This document shows, one piece after another, positions 16,469-25,528 of a stretch of 48,337 nucleotides of DNA. The stretch covers positions 1-48,337 of the forward strand of contig JAUVEB010000002.1 of assembly GCA_030595055.1 (NCBI GenBank). The letters are read 5' to 3'. The translations under genes and the position numbers were made by a program. Origin of the DNA: Desulfuromonadaceae bacterium. Its GTDB lineage: Bacteria > Desulfobacterota > Desulfuromonadia > Desulfuromonadales > Geopsychrobacteraceae. How positions within the stretch are numbered: position 1 is the first letter of the stretch; each line of letters starts with the position of its first letter. The notes under the pieces were generated by a model. That model ran no database searches. It was not told the DNA's origin and saw nothing but the letters and a program-made list of their open reading frames with translations.

Positions 16469-17231
16469 GACTCATCCTTTCTTGGGGAGCAGCATCGCTG
16501 CCGCATCTGCCTTTGGCTAAATCTCCATAAAGATATTGTAAAATTGTCACAATCGCAAGTCCGGCGGTCTCGGTGCGTAAAATTCTTGGCCCCAGACTGA
16601 CCGGCTGGAATCCTGCCTGCTGCGCTCTTTGAGCTTCCTCTTCGCTTATCCCACCTTCAGGCCCAACCAGAACAGCCACCCCTCGTGGTTGATTTTTCGG
16701 CAGTAATTGTTCCAGAGGCCGGGCGCTCTCTTCCCAAAGCATCAGCTTGAAATCTGCCGCGACCAGCGCCAGAGAATCGTCCAGAGAGGAACTCAGCTGC
16801 AATTCAGGCAGGTGTGGTTGGCCGCATTGGCAAGCAGCCGCCTGAATAATTTTTCCCCAGCGCTCGAGCCGTTTCTGCTGCCGCTCGGCCTTCAGCTGTC
16901 CGACACTCCGGGCCATCCGGGTCGGCAGAAAACGGTTAACACCAAGCTCTGTCCCTTTCTGCAGGACCAGTTCCAGCTTGTCTCCCTTGGGTAAGCCCTG
17001 GATCAGGCTGATCGCACAAGCGGCGGCAGCAACCCGCTTAACACTCTGAACTTCTGCCATCCCGTCTGACAGAACAACCGCTCCGGCAATCAATCCGGCA
17101 CCATTAAGGAGTTCAATCTCTGCACCAACCGGCATCCTGAGCACAGTATTGAGATGATGCCTCATTTCAGCCGGCAAAGATAGAATTTCTCCCCGGCACA
17201 TCTCGGCTTTCGGCAAAAAGAATCTGGGCAT
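16455..17231 (-). CDS. rsmE: 16S rRNA (uracil-1498-N3)-methyltransferase
   Basis: RsmE methylates U1498 of 16S rRNA using SAM through a SPOUT (trefoil-knot) fold. The 258-residue protein has the family segments Q-G-L-P-K-G-D-K-L-E, K-G-T-E-L-G-V, and the knot motifs V-G-P-E-G-G-I-S-E-E-E with L-G-P-R-I-L-R-T-E-T-A. Its start codon directly abuts the prmA stop. The pair prmA-rsmE is common in bacteria. Confidence 0.95.
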   Translation of the reverse strand: MPRFFLPKAEMCRGEILSLPAEMRHHLNTVLRMPVGAEIELLNGAGLIAGAVVLSDGMAEVQSVKRVAAAACAISLIQGLPKGDKLELVLQKGTELGVNRFLPTRMARSVGQLKAERQQKRLERWGKIIQAAACQCGQPHLPELQLSSSLDDSLALVAADFKLMLWEESARPLEQLLPKNQPRGVAVLVGPEGGISEEEAQRAQQAGFQPVSLGPRILRTETAGLAIVTILQYLYGDLAKGRCGSDAAPQERMSHEMP

Positions 17232-18152
17232 TTATTTCTGTCGCCGGTAAAGTAAACAAACCCAACCATCCTGCACATGAGTCGCTAAATAGTGGAGTGG
17301 CAGTTCGGCAAACCCGTCACGCACCAGCGGCTCCTTCTCTTGCAAAATCCCGGATAAAACAAGCCAGCCCCCCGAACGCAGATGACGGAACAATTCTTCC
17401 TTTAAACGGATATTTTCTTCGGCAAGAATATTGGCCACGACCAGGTCAAAATCACCTGTCAGCTCTTCAAGCGGCTGCGGGCTGATCGCAATCTGCTCAG
17501 CATAGCCATTCTGCGAAACATTTTGTCGAGCAACCTTGCAGGCCACTGGATCGATATCGTTGGCGAGAATTTTCTGACAGCCTAAAGCCGCAGCGCCAAT
17601 CGCCAGGATCCCCGACCCGGTACCGACATCAAGCAGATCGCTCGGGGGGTTGTTCCCGGTAAAGATTTCGGCAATCACCTGCAGGCAGAGCAAGGTTGTT
17701 CCATGCGTCCCGGTCCCAAATGCCATTCCGGGATCAATCTCAATCACCGCCTCACCCTCTTGTGGGAGATATTCTTCCCAACTGGGGCGAACAATCAGGT
17801 TCGGACCGACCCGCATGGTCGAAAAATTCTGCTTCCAGTTTTCCGCCCAATCTTCCATATGCACTACGGCAGCTTCGCCCAGAGGTAAGGACAATCCTTG
17901 TAAAACAGGAATTTTCGCAAATTCCCGCTGAATAACGCTGCTCATCTCTTGAGGATCACGACAATCGGCAAAATAGGCTTTAATCTGGTAGGTCATTTCG
18001 GGGTCGAGTTCTTCATCCGGAACGATAAAGGTATCCAACTCGCGATCTTCGACAACCACGCCCTGACAACCACAATCACCCAGTACAGCACTCACCAGCT
18101 CAACACAATTGCCGGGAACGGCGATCTCTATGACAATCCATCCATTCTCCAT
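17232..18152 (-). CDS. prmA: Ribosomal protein L11 methyltransferase
   Basis: PrmA trimethylates ribosomal protein L11. The 306-residue protein has an N-terminal substrate-recognition domain and a C-terminal Rossmann methyltransferase. The latter holds F-G-T-G-T-H-G-T-T-L-L-C, L-D-V-G-T-G-S-G-I-L-A-I-G-A and V-V-A-N-I-L-A-E. The ATG is preceded by a G-rich ribosome site. It is the first gene of the prmA-rsmE-RDD operon, diverging from the response regulator at 18558. Confidence 0.95.
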   Translation of the reverse strand: MENGWIVIEIAVPGNCVELVSAVLGDCGCQGVVVEDRELDTFIVPDEELDPEMTYQIKAYFADCRDPQEMSSVIQREFAKIPVLQGLSLPLGEAAVVHMEDWAENWKQNFSTMRVGPNLIVRPSWEEYLPQEGEAVIEIDPGMAFGTGTHGTTLLCLQVIAEIFTGNNPPSDLLDVGTGSGILAIGAAALGCQKILANDIDPVACKVARQNVSQNGYAEQIAISPQPLEELTGDFDLVVANILAEENIRLKEELFRHLRSGGWLVLSGILQEKEPLVRDGFAELPLHYLATHVQDGWVCLLYRRQK

Positions 18153-18313
18153 ACCCCCTAATTAACAGAGAGATGAGAGAAAAATCAACAAAGAATCCTA
18201 AGAAAAAAGTTGACAGCAGAAACAAAGTCTGGCTGAATTTTAACTCTAGCTCAATAAGAAACTGGGATCCTCAACTTTATAGTCCCGGTTTTTGGGGATA
18301 TTTTCCCATACGC

Positions 18314-18339
18314 GGATAATTAAAAAATAATTATTATCC
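18314..18339. promoter_or_regulatory. Candidate operator in the 405-bp divergent intergenic region
   Basis: GGATAAT (18314-18320) and ATTATCC (18333-18339) form an inverted repeat with a 12-bp AT-rich centre, about 220 bp upstream of the response-regulator start. It could be a binding site for that regulator. The region 18153-18557 is AT-rich and otherwise gene-free. TTGACA occurs at 18210-18215 but no clear -10 follows, so no promoter is called. Confidence 0.3.
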
Positions 18340-18557
18340 ACTTGCACGGGGATCTACACTCTGATAAAGTTGCTAATAATTTTCATGAGCATCTGCTATA
18401 AATATTGAACTCGCAATAGATGTTTTTTTGAATACAATCTGCACATATATGTTGATCAGAGCCTGTCGCGGCGCGGTCAAAAACAACAGAAATAATGTCA
18501 ATTTTTTTAAGTGCCGAGGGGAATACTCTTCGGCGGCTTGCAGCGAAGGAGACACGG

Positions 18558-19232
18558 ATGCGCATCCTGGTAGTTGAAGACGAGAAAAAGGTTGCCAGCT
18601 TTATCAAGCGGGGATTGGAAGAGGAAGAGTTTACCGTTGATGTCGCCTATGATGGTGAAGAAGGCGTCTACATGGCAGGAAATACCAGCTACGACCTTAT
18701 CCTCATGGATGTCATGTTGCCGAAAAAGGACGGCTTGAGTGCCATCAAAGAGATCCGGGAAATGGACATTGTCGCACCGATTCTCTGCTTGACGGCAAAG
18801 GATACCATTGACGATATCGTGTCCGGCCTGGATATCGGCAGCGATGACTACCTGACCAAACCGTTTGCCTTTGCCGAATTGGTCGCCCGCGTCAGAGCTT
18901 TGATCCGCCGTGGCTCCCAGGATCGTGGCGCCGAGCTCTTCTTTGCCGACCTGCGCCTTGATCCGGTTGGGCACACAGTCTGGCGCAGTAATAAAGAAAT
19001 TGATCTCACCGCCAAGGAATACGCCCTACTTGAATATTTCATGCGCAACACGAATCAAGTTCTGACCCGCACCATGATTGCCGAGCATGTCTGGGACTAC
19101 ACCTTTGATTCTTTCACCAACATCATCGACGTTTACGTCAATTATCTGCGTAAAAAGATCGACCGCGATTTCGACAAAAAGCTGATCCACACCGTACGTG
19201 GGGTCGGTTATGTTCTTAAGGAGTCAGATTAA
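18558..19232 (+). CDS. OmpR-family response regulator (CusR/CopR-like)
   Basis: The 224-residue protein has a receiver domain (residues 1-115) with acidic pocket E-D-E at 7-9, phosphorylation Asp51 in L-I-L-M-D-V-M-L-P, and Lys in L-T-K-P-F-A. It is followed by a winged-helix DNA-binding domain ending G-V-G-Y-V-L-K-E. The start is ATG 18558 with AAGGAG upstream; an in-frame start at 18495 has no ribosome site. The partner kinase starts immediately after its stop codon. Similarity in layout to heavy-metal systems suggests, but does not prove, metal or envelope sensing. Confidence 0.9.
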   Translation: MRILVVEDEKKVASFIKRGLEEEEFTVDVAYDGEEGVYMAGNTSYDLILMDVMLPKKDGLSAIKEIREMDIVAPILCLTAKDTIDDIVSGLDIGSDDYLTKPFAFAELVARVRALIRRGSQDRGAELFFADLRLDPVGHTVWRSNKEIDLTAKEYALLEYFMRNTNQVLTRTMIAEHVWDYTFDSFTNIIDVYVNYLRKKIDRDFDKKLIHTVRGVGYVLKESD

Positions 19233-20699
19233 TTGCCGGTAGGCCGTCAACTGAGAACCCGCCTCACTCTTTGGAGCTTGATGCTGCTGATCCTGCTCCT
19301 CGGAGGTGGCGGTTTTTTTTGTTACTACATACAGCGACAGGAACTCGCAGACAGCCTCGATTCCCAGCTGCTGTCCACGTCCCGTAGCTTCTCTTGCAGT
19401 TGCCGTGAAGTTGCCCCCGCCGAATCGGGACAAACGTCTTTCTGCCAAGCTATTAACCGATGTTCCATACGCCTGGAAGGGAACGTCGCCGTTGCCCTGT
19501 ATTCTTCTCAGGGGGCTCTGCTGTGTCACAGCAAACATCCGAGCAACCCACCGCCTGAATTGTCCGTTGACATTCTCAACAGTTCACTCCTTGGCGAACC
19601 GTTTTTTGAGACCACTGGCACCCAGGGAGATCGGTGGCGCCAACTGACCACGCCCGTCATCAAAAATGGACAAGTTCTCTATCACCTGCGAGTGATCCAC
19701 TCCCTTGCAAGCGTTGAAAATCGCTTGGCAAAACTTGCCTTATTGCTCTGTTCCGCCGGGTTGCCGGCGGTTATTGCTTTTGCCGTTGTCCAATGGGTTT
19801 TATTAGGCCTGCTAACCAACCCACTGGCCAAGCTGGCTCTGCGGATGGACAGAACCGGCGAAGGCAATCTTTCAGCGACATTCAAATTACCATTTTTTGC
19901 CGGTCAAGAACTTCAACAACTCGTGATCAGCCACAACAATCTAACGGAACGCCTGAGTAGCAGCCTGCATAAAGCCAGACAGTTTTCGGCCGATGTCACC
20001 CACGAACTTCGGACACCATTGACCATTTTACGCGGTGAAACCGAACTGGCGCTCAGGGGCAACAAGGATCGCGAACAATTGCTGGAGATTCTCGGATCGA
20101 ATCTGGAAGAAATCGGCCGGATGGGTGGCCTGATAGAAGACCTGCTCATTTTATCGAAAAGCGAACTGGGAGAAATCCCCCTGAAGATGGAAGCCCTTGA
20201 CCTCGGAACCCTGTTGCAAAAGCTACATGAACAGGCAAAAATATTAGCTGAGTCAAAGCACATTAAACTTGAACTCAACGGGGGGGAAGAACAGATCAGC
20301 CTGTTTGCCGACGGCGCCAGACTGCGTCAGGTTTTCCTCAATCTATTAACGAACGCAATCAAGTACACACCTGAAGGGGGACGCGTCATTATCAATTGGT
20401 CACTTCAGGGGGAAGCAGCCAGAATCATTATTGAAGATACCGGTATCGGGATCGACAGCGAACATCAGCAACATATCTTTGACCGATTTTATCGGATCGA
20501 AAAAACCCGCAATCGTAACGATGGCGGCTCCGGACTCGGGTTGGCGATTGCTAAATGGATTGTCGATGCCCATGCCGGTTCAATCAGGGTCTGTTCAATG
20601 CCGGGACAAGGAAGCAAATTTGCCGTCATACTGCCGTTAACACACCAGCCGAGTCACTCGGCAGATGAAAGAAAAAAACTAGTGTCATGTCAACCTTGA
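19233..20699 (+). CDS. Membrane sensor histidine kinase with an IS-altered C-terminus
   Basis: At 488 residues it has two membrane helices (about 12-34 and 165-190) around a periplasmic domain with several cysteines, then HAMP, HisKA with His257 in D-V-T-H-E-L-R-T-P, and HATPase with N-L-L-T-N-A-I-K-Y and G-G-S-G-L-G-L-A. The start is TTG 19233, right after the regulator stop; AAGGAG at 19218 supports it. The IS630 element enters at 20681, so the last six codons are IS-encoded. All catalytic boxes precede the insertion, so activity may survive. Without the IS the frame would run ten codons into the adjacent palindromic element. Confidence 0.88.
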   Translation: MPVGRQLRTRLTLWSLMLLILLLGGGGFFCYYIQRQELADSLDSQLLSTSRSFSCSCREVAPAESGQTSFCQAINRCSIRLEGNVAVALYSSQGALLCHSKHPSNPPPELSVDILNSSLLGEPFFETTGTQGDRWRQLTTPVIKNGQVLYHLRVIHSLASVENRLAKLALLLCSAGLPAVIAFAVVQWVLLGLLTNPLAKLALRMDRTGEGNLSATFKLPFFAGQELQQLVISHNNLTERLSSSLHKARQFSADVTHELRTPLTILRGETELALRGNKDREQLLEILGSNLEEIGRMGGLIEDLLILSKSELGEIPLKMEALDLGTLLQKLHEQAKILAESKHIKLELNGGEEQISLFADGARLRQVFLNLLTNAIKYTPEGGRVIINWSLQGEAARIIIEDTGIGIDSEHQQHIFDRFYRIEKTRNRNDGGSGLGLAIAKWIVDAHAGSIRVCSMPGQGSKFAVILPLTHQPSHSADERKKLVSCQP

Positions 20700-21898
20700 A
20701 GTGTCGCAAGTGATCGGCTATACTTTCTTCATAATTCAATCCCGGAGGTTTGACTATGAAGAAATACACTGTGACCCTCAGCATGGAAGAACGTAATTTT
20801 CTAAATGATCTCACATCAAAGGGGAAACACCAGTCGCAGAGGATTCTCAACGCGTTGATTTTACTTGATTGTGATACGGGCGAGTTTCAACCAGGTCGCT
20901 CAACCAATGAAGAAATTGCTCGGGTTCTGAATATCAGCATGAAAAAAATTGACCGGGTGAAGAAACGTTTTGTTGAAGAGGGGTTTGAATTTGCGCTGGG
21001 CAAGAGGAAGGCAGATCGCGTTTATCAAAAAAAGGCGGATGGCGACTTCGAGGCCCATCTGGTTGCCTTGAGTTGCAGTGACCCGCCGGAAGGTTTTTCC
21101 CGCTGGTCGTTGCGGTTACTAGCGGACAAAGTGGTTGAGTTGAACTATATCGACAGCATTTCGCATGAAGCTGTGCGAGGCATTTTAAAAAAAACGAAAT
21201 CAAGCCCTGGCGACAAAAAGGGTGGATAATTCCGCCGGATCAAAATGGCAGCTTTGTCGCTAACATGGAAAAGGTTCTGGATGTCTACAAACGACCATTT
21301 GAGCAGCTCCGCCCGGTTGTCTGCATGGACGAATCGCCCAAACAGTTGATCGGAGAGGTCCGGCAGCCGATCCCGGCATCACCTGGGAAGCCCACCAGAT
21401 ATGACTATGAGTATTGTCGGCACGGGGTGTGTAATGTTTTTCTCGCCTGCGAACCACTGGCCGGGAAACGCATGGTCACAATTGCCGAAAGAAAGACCAA
21501 GAAGGATTGGGCGCACTTCCTGGAAGAAATCGCTGACCAATACAAGCATGCTGCGAAGATAACGCTGGTGATGGACAATCTGAATACACATGAACCCGGA
21601 GCTCTCTACGAGGCCTTCCCACCGGAAAAGGCGAAGGTCTTGTGGGATCGTTTCGAATTTGTCTACACCCCAAAGCACGGCAGCTGGCTGAACATGGCCG
21701 AAATCGAACTAAATGTCCTGACGGGCCAGTGCCTCAACAGAAGGATCGATGATATCGAGATTGTGAGAACGGAAGTGCGCGCATGGCAAAAGTTCAGAAA
21801 CAACAAGCAGGCCAAAGTGAATTGGCAGTTTACGACAAAGGATGCACGCATCAAGCTATTAAGACTTTATCCGACACTTGTTGATTGACATGACACTA
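20680..21898 (+). mobile_element. IS630-family insertion sequence, complete
   Basis: The ends are perfect 12-bp inverted repeats, GTGTCATGTCAA at 20682-20693 and TTGACATGACAC at 21885-21896. Each is flanked by TA (20680-20681 and 21897-21898), the expected IS630 target duplication. The element proper is 1215 bp. It carries one transposase gene in two frames. It landed between the 3' end of a histidine-kinase gene and a palindromic repeat. With intact ends and an intact DDE triad it looks recent and potentially mobile. Confidence 0.93.
20756..21888 (+). CDS. IS630-family transposase, joined by a -1 frameshift
   Basis: Two overlapping frames make one DDE transposase of about 377 residues. The first frame (20756-21229) holds the helix-turn-helix DNA-binding part. 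The second, open from before 21187 to 21888, holds the catalytic core with V-V-C-M-D-E-S-P, L-V-M-D-N-L-N-T-H and H-G-S-W-L-N-M-A-E-I-E. Moving back one base at the A8 run 21187-21194 continues with K-K-N-E-I-K-P-W-R-Q-K-G-W, the standard IS630 sequence, so programmed slippage is likely. The ATG at 20756 follows GGAGG. An internal ATG at 21265 could give the catalytic part alone, but it has no clear role. Confidence 0.88.
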
Positions 21899-22060
21899 GG
21901 GGCCCGTGCGGTTAATCGTGACGCGTAATTCTGGCCTTTTTGATTGCTGTCAAGGCACGCCGATGAAGGCCTAGCCTGCGTTAAGCCAAAGAGGTGCAAC
22001 GCAGACAGCGAGCAAAAAAAGCCAGAATTAATGGATAGGATTAGCCGCACGGGCCACTAG
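21897..22060. repeat. Palindromic MITE-like element, one border hit by IS630
   Basis: The left arm starts CTAGGGGCCCGTGCGG (once the IS is removed) and the right arm ends CCGCACGGGCCACTAG at 22045-22060. The arms stay similar for about 50 bp, including TAATTCTGGCC (21926-21936) against GCCAGAATTA (22021-22030) and GCTGTC against GACAGC. The whole piece can fold into one long hairpin. It has no ORF. A single arm of the same family occurs at 27431-27490. It may be a MITE or a REP-like element. Confidence 0.75.
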
Positions 22061-22176
22061 CTGCCCCAAATTATTGATGCACGCGCAAAAAGTCATGGCT
22101 AAGCAAAAATTTACGGTTCACTTTTTCCATCAATTGTTATATAAAGAAGCACTAGAGACCTTTTATAAGGTTTCGG

Positions 22177-22220
22177 GCCCCGAAGACCTCCCCCCCCTCC
22201 AGGTCTTTGGGGCTTTCTCT
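22177..22220 (+). terminator. Intrinsic terminator upstream of the second kinase gene
   Basis: GCCCCGAAGACCT (22177-22189) pairs with AGGTCTTTGGGGC (22201-22213), with one G-T pair, and TTTCTCTTTT follows. The loop contains a run of eight C. It probably ended the upstream kinase transcript before the repeat and IS separated them. The rest of 22061-22362 shows no gene. Confidence 0.75.
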
Positions 22221-22362
22221 TTTAATCCCCCTTATCTATACCCGATCACCAAAACAACCAGAATAATCACCGCCGGGGCCTTCGAGAGAGCACATGGGCA
22301 GGCAATTGCCGACTGCGCATCTGCACAGTGCTTTCCCCGAAACCACATGTTAAGCTGCACAC

Positions 22363-23754
22363 ATGCGAATCACCGTCAAACAACAGATACTGCTGGCCCC
22401 CGCGACCGTCCTGTTACTGCTGGTTCTATTGCTTGTTTTCATGCAGTATAGCTATTGGAACCTGGCCCTGATCCGCCAGGAAACCAAGACGCTCGGCACA
22501 ACCTTTATCGCCCTGGCTGAAGCAGATATGGCTGCCAGGCGCCTGCACGTCATCATTCGCACCTTCCAGCACACGGGGATTGCCTCACCGGAGGAAATGG
22601 CCCTGGTCACCGATCTCTATGATCGCCTGATTGATGCCATCGAGCGGATTGAGCCTTTCGGGCCACTGAAAGAGAATAACGAACTCAACCAGCTCCATAT
22701 ACTTGCCGGCAAACTCAATCCGGCCAACGGCCCGGAACCGGAACAGACCGCCGAGCTTTATGCCCACCTTCGAGCCCAGCTATCAAATCTGTCGAACACC
22801 ACCCAGATTCACCGGAATAAGCTGCGCCACCGGCATAGTCATGATATCAATCAGCTGATTGAGCGATCGGTGCTGGTATCAATTTCGGTCATCAGTCTGG
22901 CAATTTTTCTCGGACTCGTGCTGGCCACCTACTTCAGCAAGCGGATCCTCAATCGTATCCAGTTATTGTCGGACAGTGCCGGCCGCATTGCCGGTGGTGA
23001 ACTGGTCCTGCCGCCGGCACCCGATAACATCCGTGACGAATTGGATGCTTTGGGTGTTTCGATCAAGCGCATGACCGGCCGCCTGATTCAGGTTGTCGGC
23101 ACAGAAAAACTGCTCGAAGGTGCAGAGGAAGAACGACGCAGAATCGCTATGGATCTGCATGACCAGTCACTGGCCGACCTCTCGGCAATTTTGCGGGGCA
23201 TTCAAAACCTGGCGGCAAAATCAGTGGACCAGGAAACGATCCGAAGTGTTACCGCACTGGAACAGGACCTGGATCGCGCAATAACCAACCTGCGTGACAT
23301 CATGAACAACCTGCACCCGCAAACTCTCGACATTCTCGGTTTGGGTGCAGCAATCGAAGCTCACCTGGATCGTTATTGCTCGATTGAGAGCCTTCCTGAG
23401 TACCACCTTTATCTCGATCCGAAAATCGGTGAATTGAAACTAAGTCGGGTTCGGCAACTGGCCCTCTACCGAATTGCCCTGGAAGCAATCCAGAATGTCC
23501 TCAAGCATGCTGCCGCCAGTCGCTACGAAGTTAACCTGGAGGTGCGTGACAAAACACTGGTCCTCTCCGTCGAAGATAATGGCAATGGAATCGCTGACGT
23601 GTCCGACCCCGGACAGAGTCGGGGCTTGAACAATATTCAGGAACGGGCCAGAAGTATCGGTGCCGAAGTCACCTGGAAAAATTCACGATTTTCTTCCGGC
23701 ACCCGCTTTGAACTGACCCTGCTGGTTTCCCCGGATAGCCTGATACCCTCCTGA
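22363..23754 (+). CDS. NarX/DegS-type sensor histidine kinase
   Basis: At 463 residues it has membrane helices at about 12-30 and 165-188 around a periplasmic helical domain. A HAMP segment follows, then a HisKA_3 dimerisation domain with His266 in A-M-D-L-H-D-Q-S. The ATPase domain has N-V-L-K-H-A-A-A and D-N-G-N-G-I, ending G-L-N-N-I-Q-E-R-A. This architecture pairs with LuxR/NarL regulators. The ATG at 22363 lacks a strong ribosome site. The regulator gene follows 22 nt after the stop. Confidence 0.88.
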   Translation: MRITVKQQILLAPATVLLLLVLLLVFMQYSYWNLALIRQETKTLGTTFIALAEADMAARRLHVIIRTFQHTGIASPEEMALVTDLYDRLIDAIERIEPFGPLKENNELNQLHILAGKLNPANGPEPEQTAELYAHLRAQLSNLSNTTQIHRNKLRHRHSHDINQLIERSVLVSISVISLAIFLGLVLATYFSKRILNRIQLLSDSAGRIAGGELVLPPAPDNIRDELDALGVSIKRMTGRLIQVVGTEKLLEGAEEERRRIAMDLHDQSLADLSAILRGIQNLAAKSVDQETIRSVTALEQDLDRAITNLRDIMNNLHPQTLDILGLGAAIEAHLDRYCSIESLPEYHLYLDPKIGELKLSRVRQLALYRIALEAIQNVLKHAAASRYEVNLEVRDKTLVLSVEDNGNGIADVSDPGQSRGLNNIQERARSIGAEVTWKNSRFSSGTRFELTLLVSPDSLIPS

Positions 23755-23776
23755 GCAATTTTTGAGGAACAAAAAG

Positions 23777-24559
23777 ATGCAACCGATTGAAATACTGATT
23801 GCAGAAGACAATCCGAAAGATTATGAATTCCTCGAACAACTGCTTTCAGACTGGGATGAGGAGGTCCGGATCACCCGGGCGTCCAACGGCAAAGATGCCC
23901 TGGATATTGCTTTGACCCGCACCAATCCGTTAATCATCAGTGACATACAGATGCCGGAAATGAACGGGATCGATTTGGCCCAAAGCCTCTGGCAAGCACA
24001 GCCGGAAACCCGCATTGTTTTCTGGAGCCAGTTCAAGGATGAGATGTATGTCCGTGCCCTGGCGAAAATTGTTCCACCGGAAACGGTCTATGGTTACATC
24101 CTTAAATCGAGCTCCCGAGAACGGATTACCTCGGCCATTCGGACCGTCCTTCTGGAGGAACAGTGCTGGATATCTCCAGAGGTGCGCAAAGTGCAGGGAC
24201 GGGCAGGACACAGCTTAACGGCTCTGTCTGACATTGAATATGAGGCATTGCTCGACATTTCGCTGGGCCTGACTGACAACCTGATTGCCCAACGGCGCTA
24301 CCTTTCCCGACGCGGGGTGCAAAGTCGGCTCAACTCCCTCTACAACAAGCTCGGCCTCGACCAGGAACAGTTCCACTGTGAAAAAGTCGGCGACTCTTTC
24401 AATTTACGAAACCGGGCAGTCGCCGTCTCATTAGCACGGGGGTTGATTAACGCTTTTGAAATGGAGCGGGAAGAAAAAGACTTCAAGACATGGTTTAAGC
24501 GTTTCCAGCGAACGCAAAAAGCGAAAGAACAGGGTCAACACAACTGGTCTGACCGCTGA
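23777..24559 (+). CDS. Response regulator with a C-terminal DNA-binding region
   Basis: The 260-residue protein has a receiver domain with acidic residues E-D at 10-11, phosphorylation Asp56 in I-I-S-D-I-Q-M-P, and Lys in Y-I-L-K-S-S. The C-terminal part has a LuxR-like helix-turn-helix, A-L-L-D-I-S-L-G-L-T-D-N-L-I-A then V-Q-S-R-L-N-S-L-Y-N-K-L, which diverges from the canonical T-x-K-E-V-A form. A 50-residue charged tail follows. The start is ATG 23777 with GAGGAA upstream. It pairs with the kinase just before it. Confidence 0.85.
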   Translation: MQPIEILIAEDNPKDYEFLEQLLSDWDEEVRITRASNGKDALDIALTRTNPLIISDIQMPEMNGIDLAQSLWQAQPETRIVFWSQFKDEMYVRALAKIVPPETVYGYILKSSSRERITSAIRTVLLEEQCWISPEVRKVQGRAGHSLTALSDIEYEALLDISLGLTDNLIAQRRYLSRRGVQSRLNSLYNKLGLDQEQFHCEKVGDSFNLRNRAVAVSLARGLINAFEMEREEKDFKTWFKRFQRTQKAKEQGQHNWSDR

Positions 24560-24665
24560 CTTATCTCACCAAGAACAGGCCATGGTTCAACGCCCGGGAA
24601 AGAACAAAAGGAAGCAGATTGTAGCTACCTTCAGCTTCTCTTGCCTTGTTATTGACCAACGGCTA

Positions 24666-24683
24666 TGGTAAAAGGTCTTACCA
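24666..24683. promoter_or_regulatory. Palindromic candidate operator of the FadR-family regulator
   Basis: TGGTAAAAGGTCTTACCA is an 18-bp sequence whose outer six bases at each end are perfect inverted repeats (TGGTAA and TTACCA). It contains the TGGT-N-ACCA type core seen for FadR/FCD regulators. It sits 19 bp before the regulator's ATG, suggesting autoregulation. Confidence 0.5.
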
Positions 24684-24701
24684 AGAAAGTCGGAGGAACT
24701 T

Positions 24702-25439
24702 ATGGCCACAGTCTTTAAACCGATCCGTCCGAAAAAACTCTCCGAAGAGATCGTCAACCAAATCAAAGAACTGATTTCACGCGGTGAGCTGAGTCCCGGG
24801 CAAAAGATTCCTTCGGAACGGGAATTAGCATCATTTCTCGGCGTCAGTCGCCCCTCTGTGCGCGAAGCCATCATGGTGCTCGAAGCGATGGGCTTTCTCG
24901 AATCACGTCAGGGCGGAGGCACTTACGTCCGTTCACTGGCGGATGCCACCATGGCCGACCCGCTGGCCAGTATGGTTGAGCAGCGCGACCCACGCATGTT
25001 GCATGCTTTGACAGAAGTCCGTATCGGCTTGGAAACCTGGTCTGCCTATCTGGCGGCAAAGCGCGCCGACGATTCCGAAATTGAACGTTTACGGGAACTT
25101 TACAACAGCATGGTTGAACTGGCCGCCAGTGGGAACTGGGACGCTGAAGTTGACTTTCGATTCCACCTGACCATCACTGCGGCCACCCACAATACCTTGC
25201 AGGTCCATATCCTCGATACTGTCCAAAAGCTCTTTCAAACCACCATTATGGAAGCATTGAGCGAGTTTTACAGCAAGGAAGGCTACATCGAGCTACTGCT
25301 CAATCATCACCGTGAAATCATGGAAGCGATTGCCGATCACGACCCGGAGCGTGCCCGTGACCGGATGATGGAACACCTGACCTTGGTGGAAAAAAAACTG
25401 ACAATCTTTCTCCAGAAGAACCGTCAGGAGACTGCGTGA
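24702..25439 (+). CDS. GntR/FadR-family transcriptional regulator (FCD domain)
   Basis: The 245-residue protein has an N-terminal winged helix (residues 10-75) with P-G-Q-K-I-P-S-E-R-E-L-A and G-V-S-R-P-S-V-R-E-A, then an FCD ligand domain. Its metal-site residues appear as D-x-x-F-H (about 147-151) and H-x-x-I near 208. Such regulators control carboxylic-acid and sugar-acid pathways; here the ligand is unknown because no pathway genes adjoin. The ATG follows GGAGGAA. It stands alone with a palindromic site before it and a terminator after it. Lactate or pyruvate control is possible but only a guess. Confidence 0.88.
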   Translation: MATVFKPIRPKKLSEEIVNQIKELISRGELSPGQKIPSERELASFLGVSRPSVREAIMVLEAMGFLESRQGGGTYVRSLADATMADPLASMVEQRDPRMLHALTEVRIGLETWSAYLAAKRADDSEIERLRELYNSMVELAASGNWDAEVDFRFHLTITAATHNTLQVHILDTVQKLFQTTIMEALSEFYSKEGYIELLLNHHREIMEAIADHDPERARDRMMEHLTLVEKKLTIFLQKNRQETA

Positions 25440-25457
25440 CCACCAGACTGACAATTT

Positions 25458-25495
25458 AATGAAAAAGGCTGCCCGATTCGGCAGCCTTTTTCATT
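25458..25495 (+). terminator. Intrinsic terminator after the FadR-family gene
   Basis: AATGAAAAAGGCTGCC (25458-25473) pairs perfectly with GGCAGCCTTTTTCATT (25480-25495) around a six-base loop, with a T5 run in the distal arm. Confidence 0.88.
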
Positions 25496-25528
25496 AACAT
25501 GTGTAATCCGCTATCACAGGACTTATTT

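Noticed and set aside
18495-18557. Earlier start for the OmpR-type regulator
   Set aside because: No ribosome site there, and receiver domains begin right at the ATG 18558.
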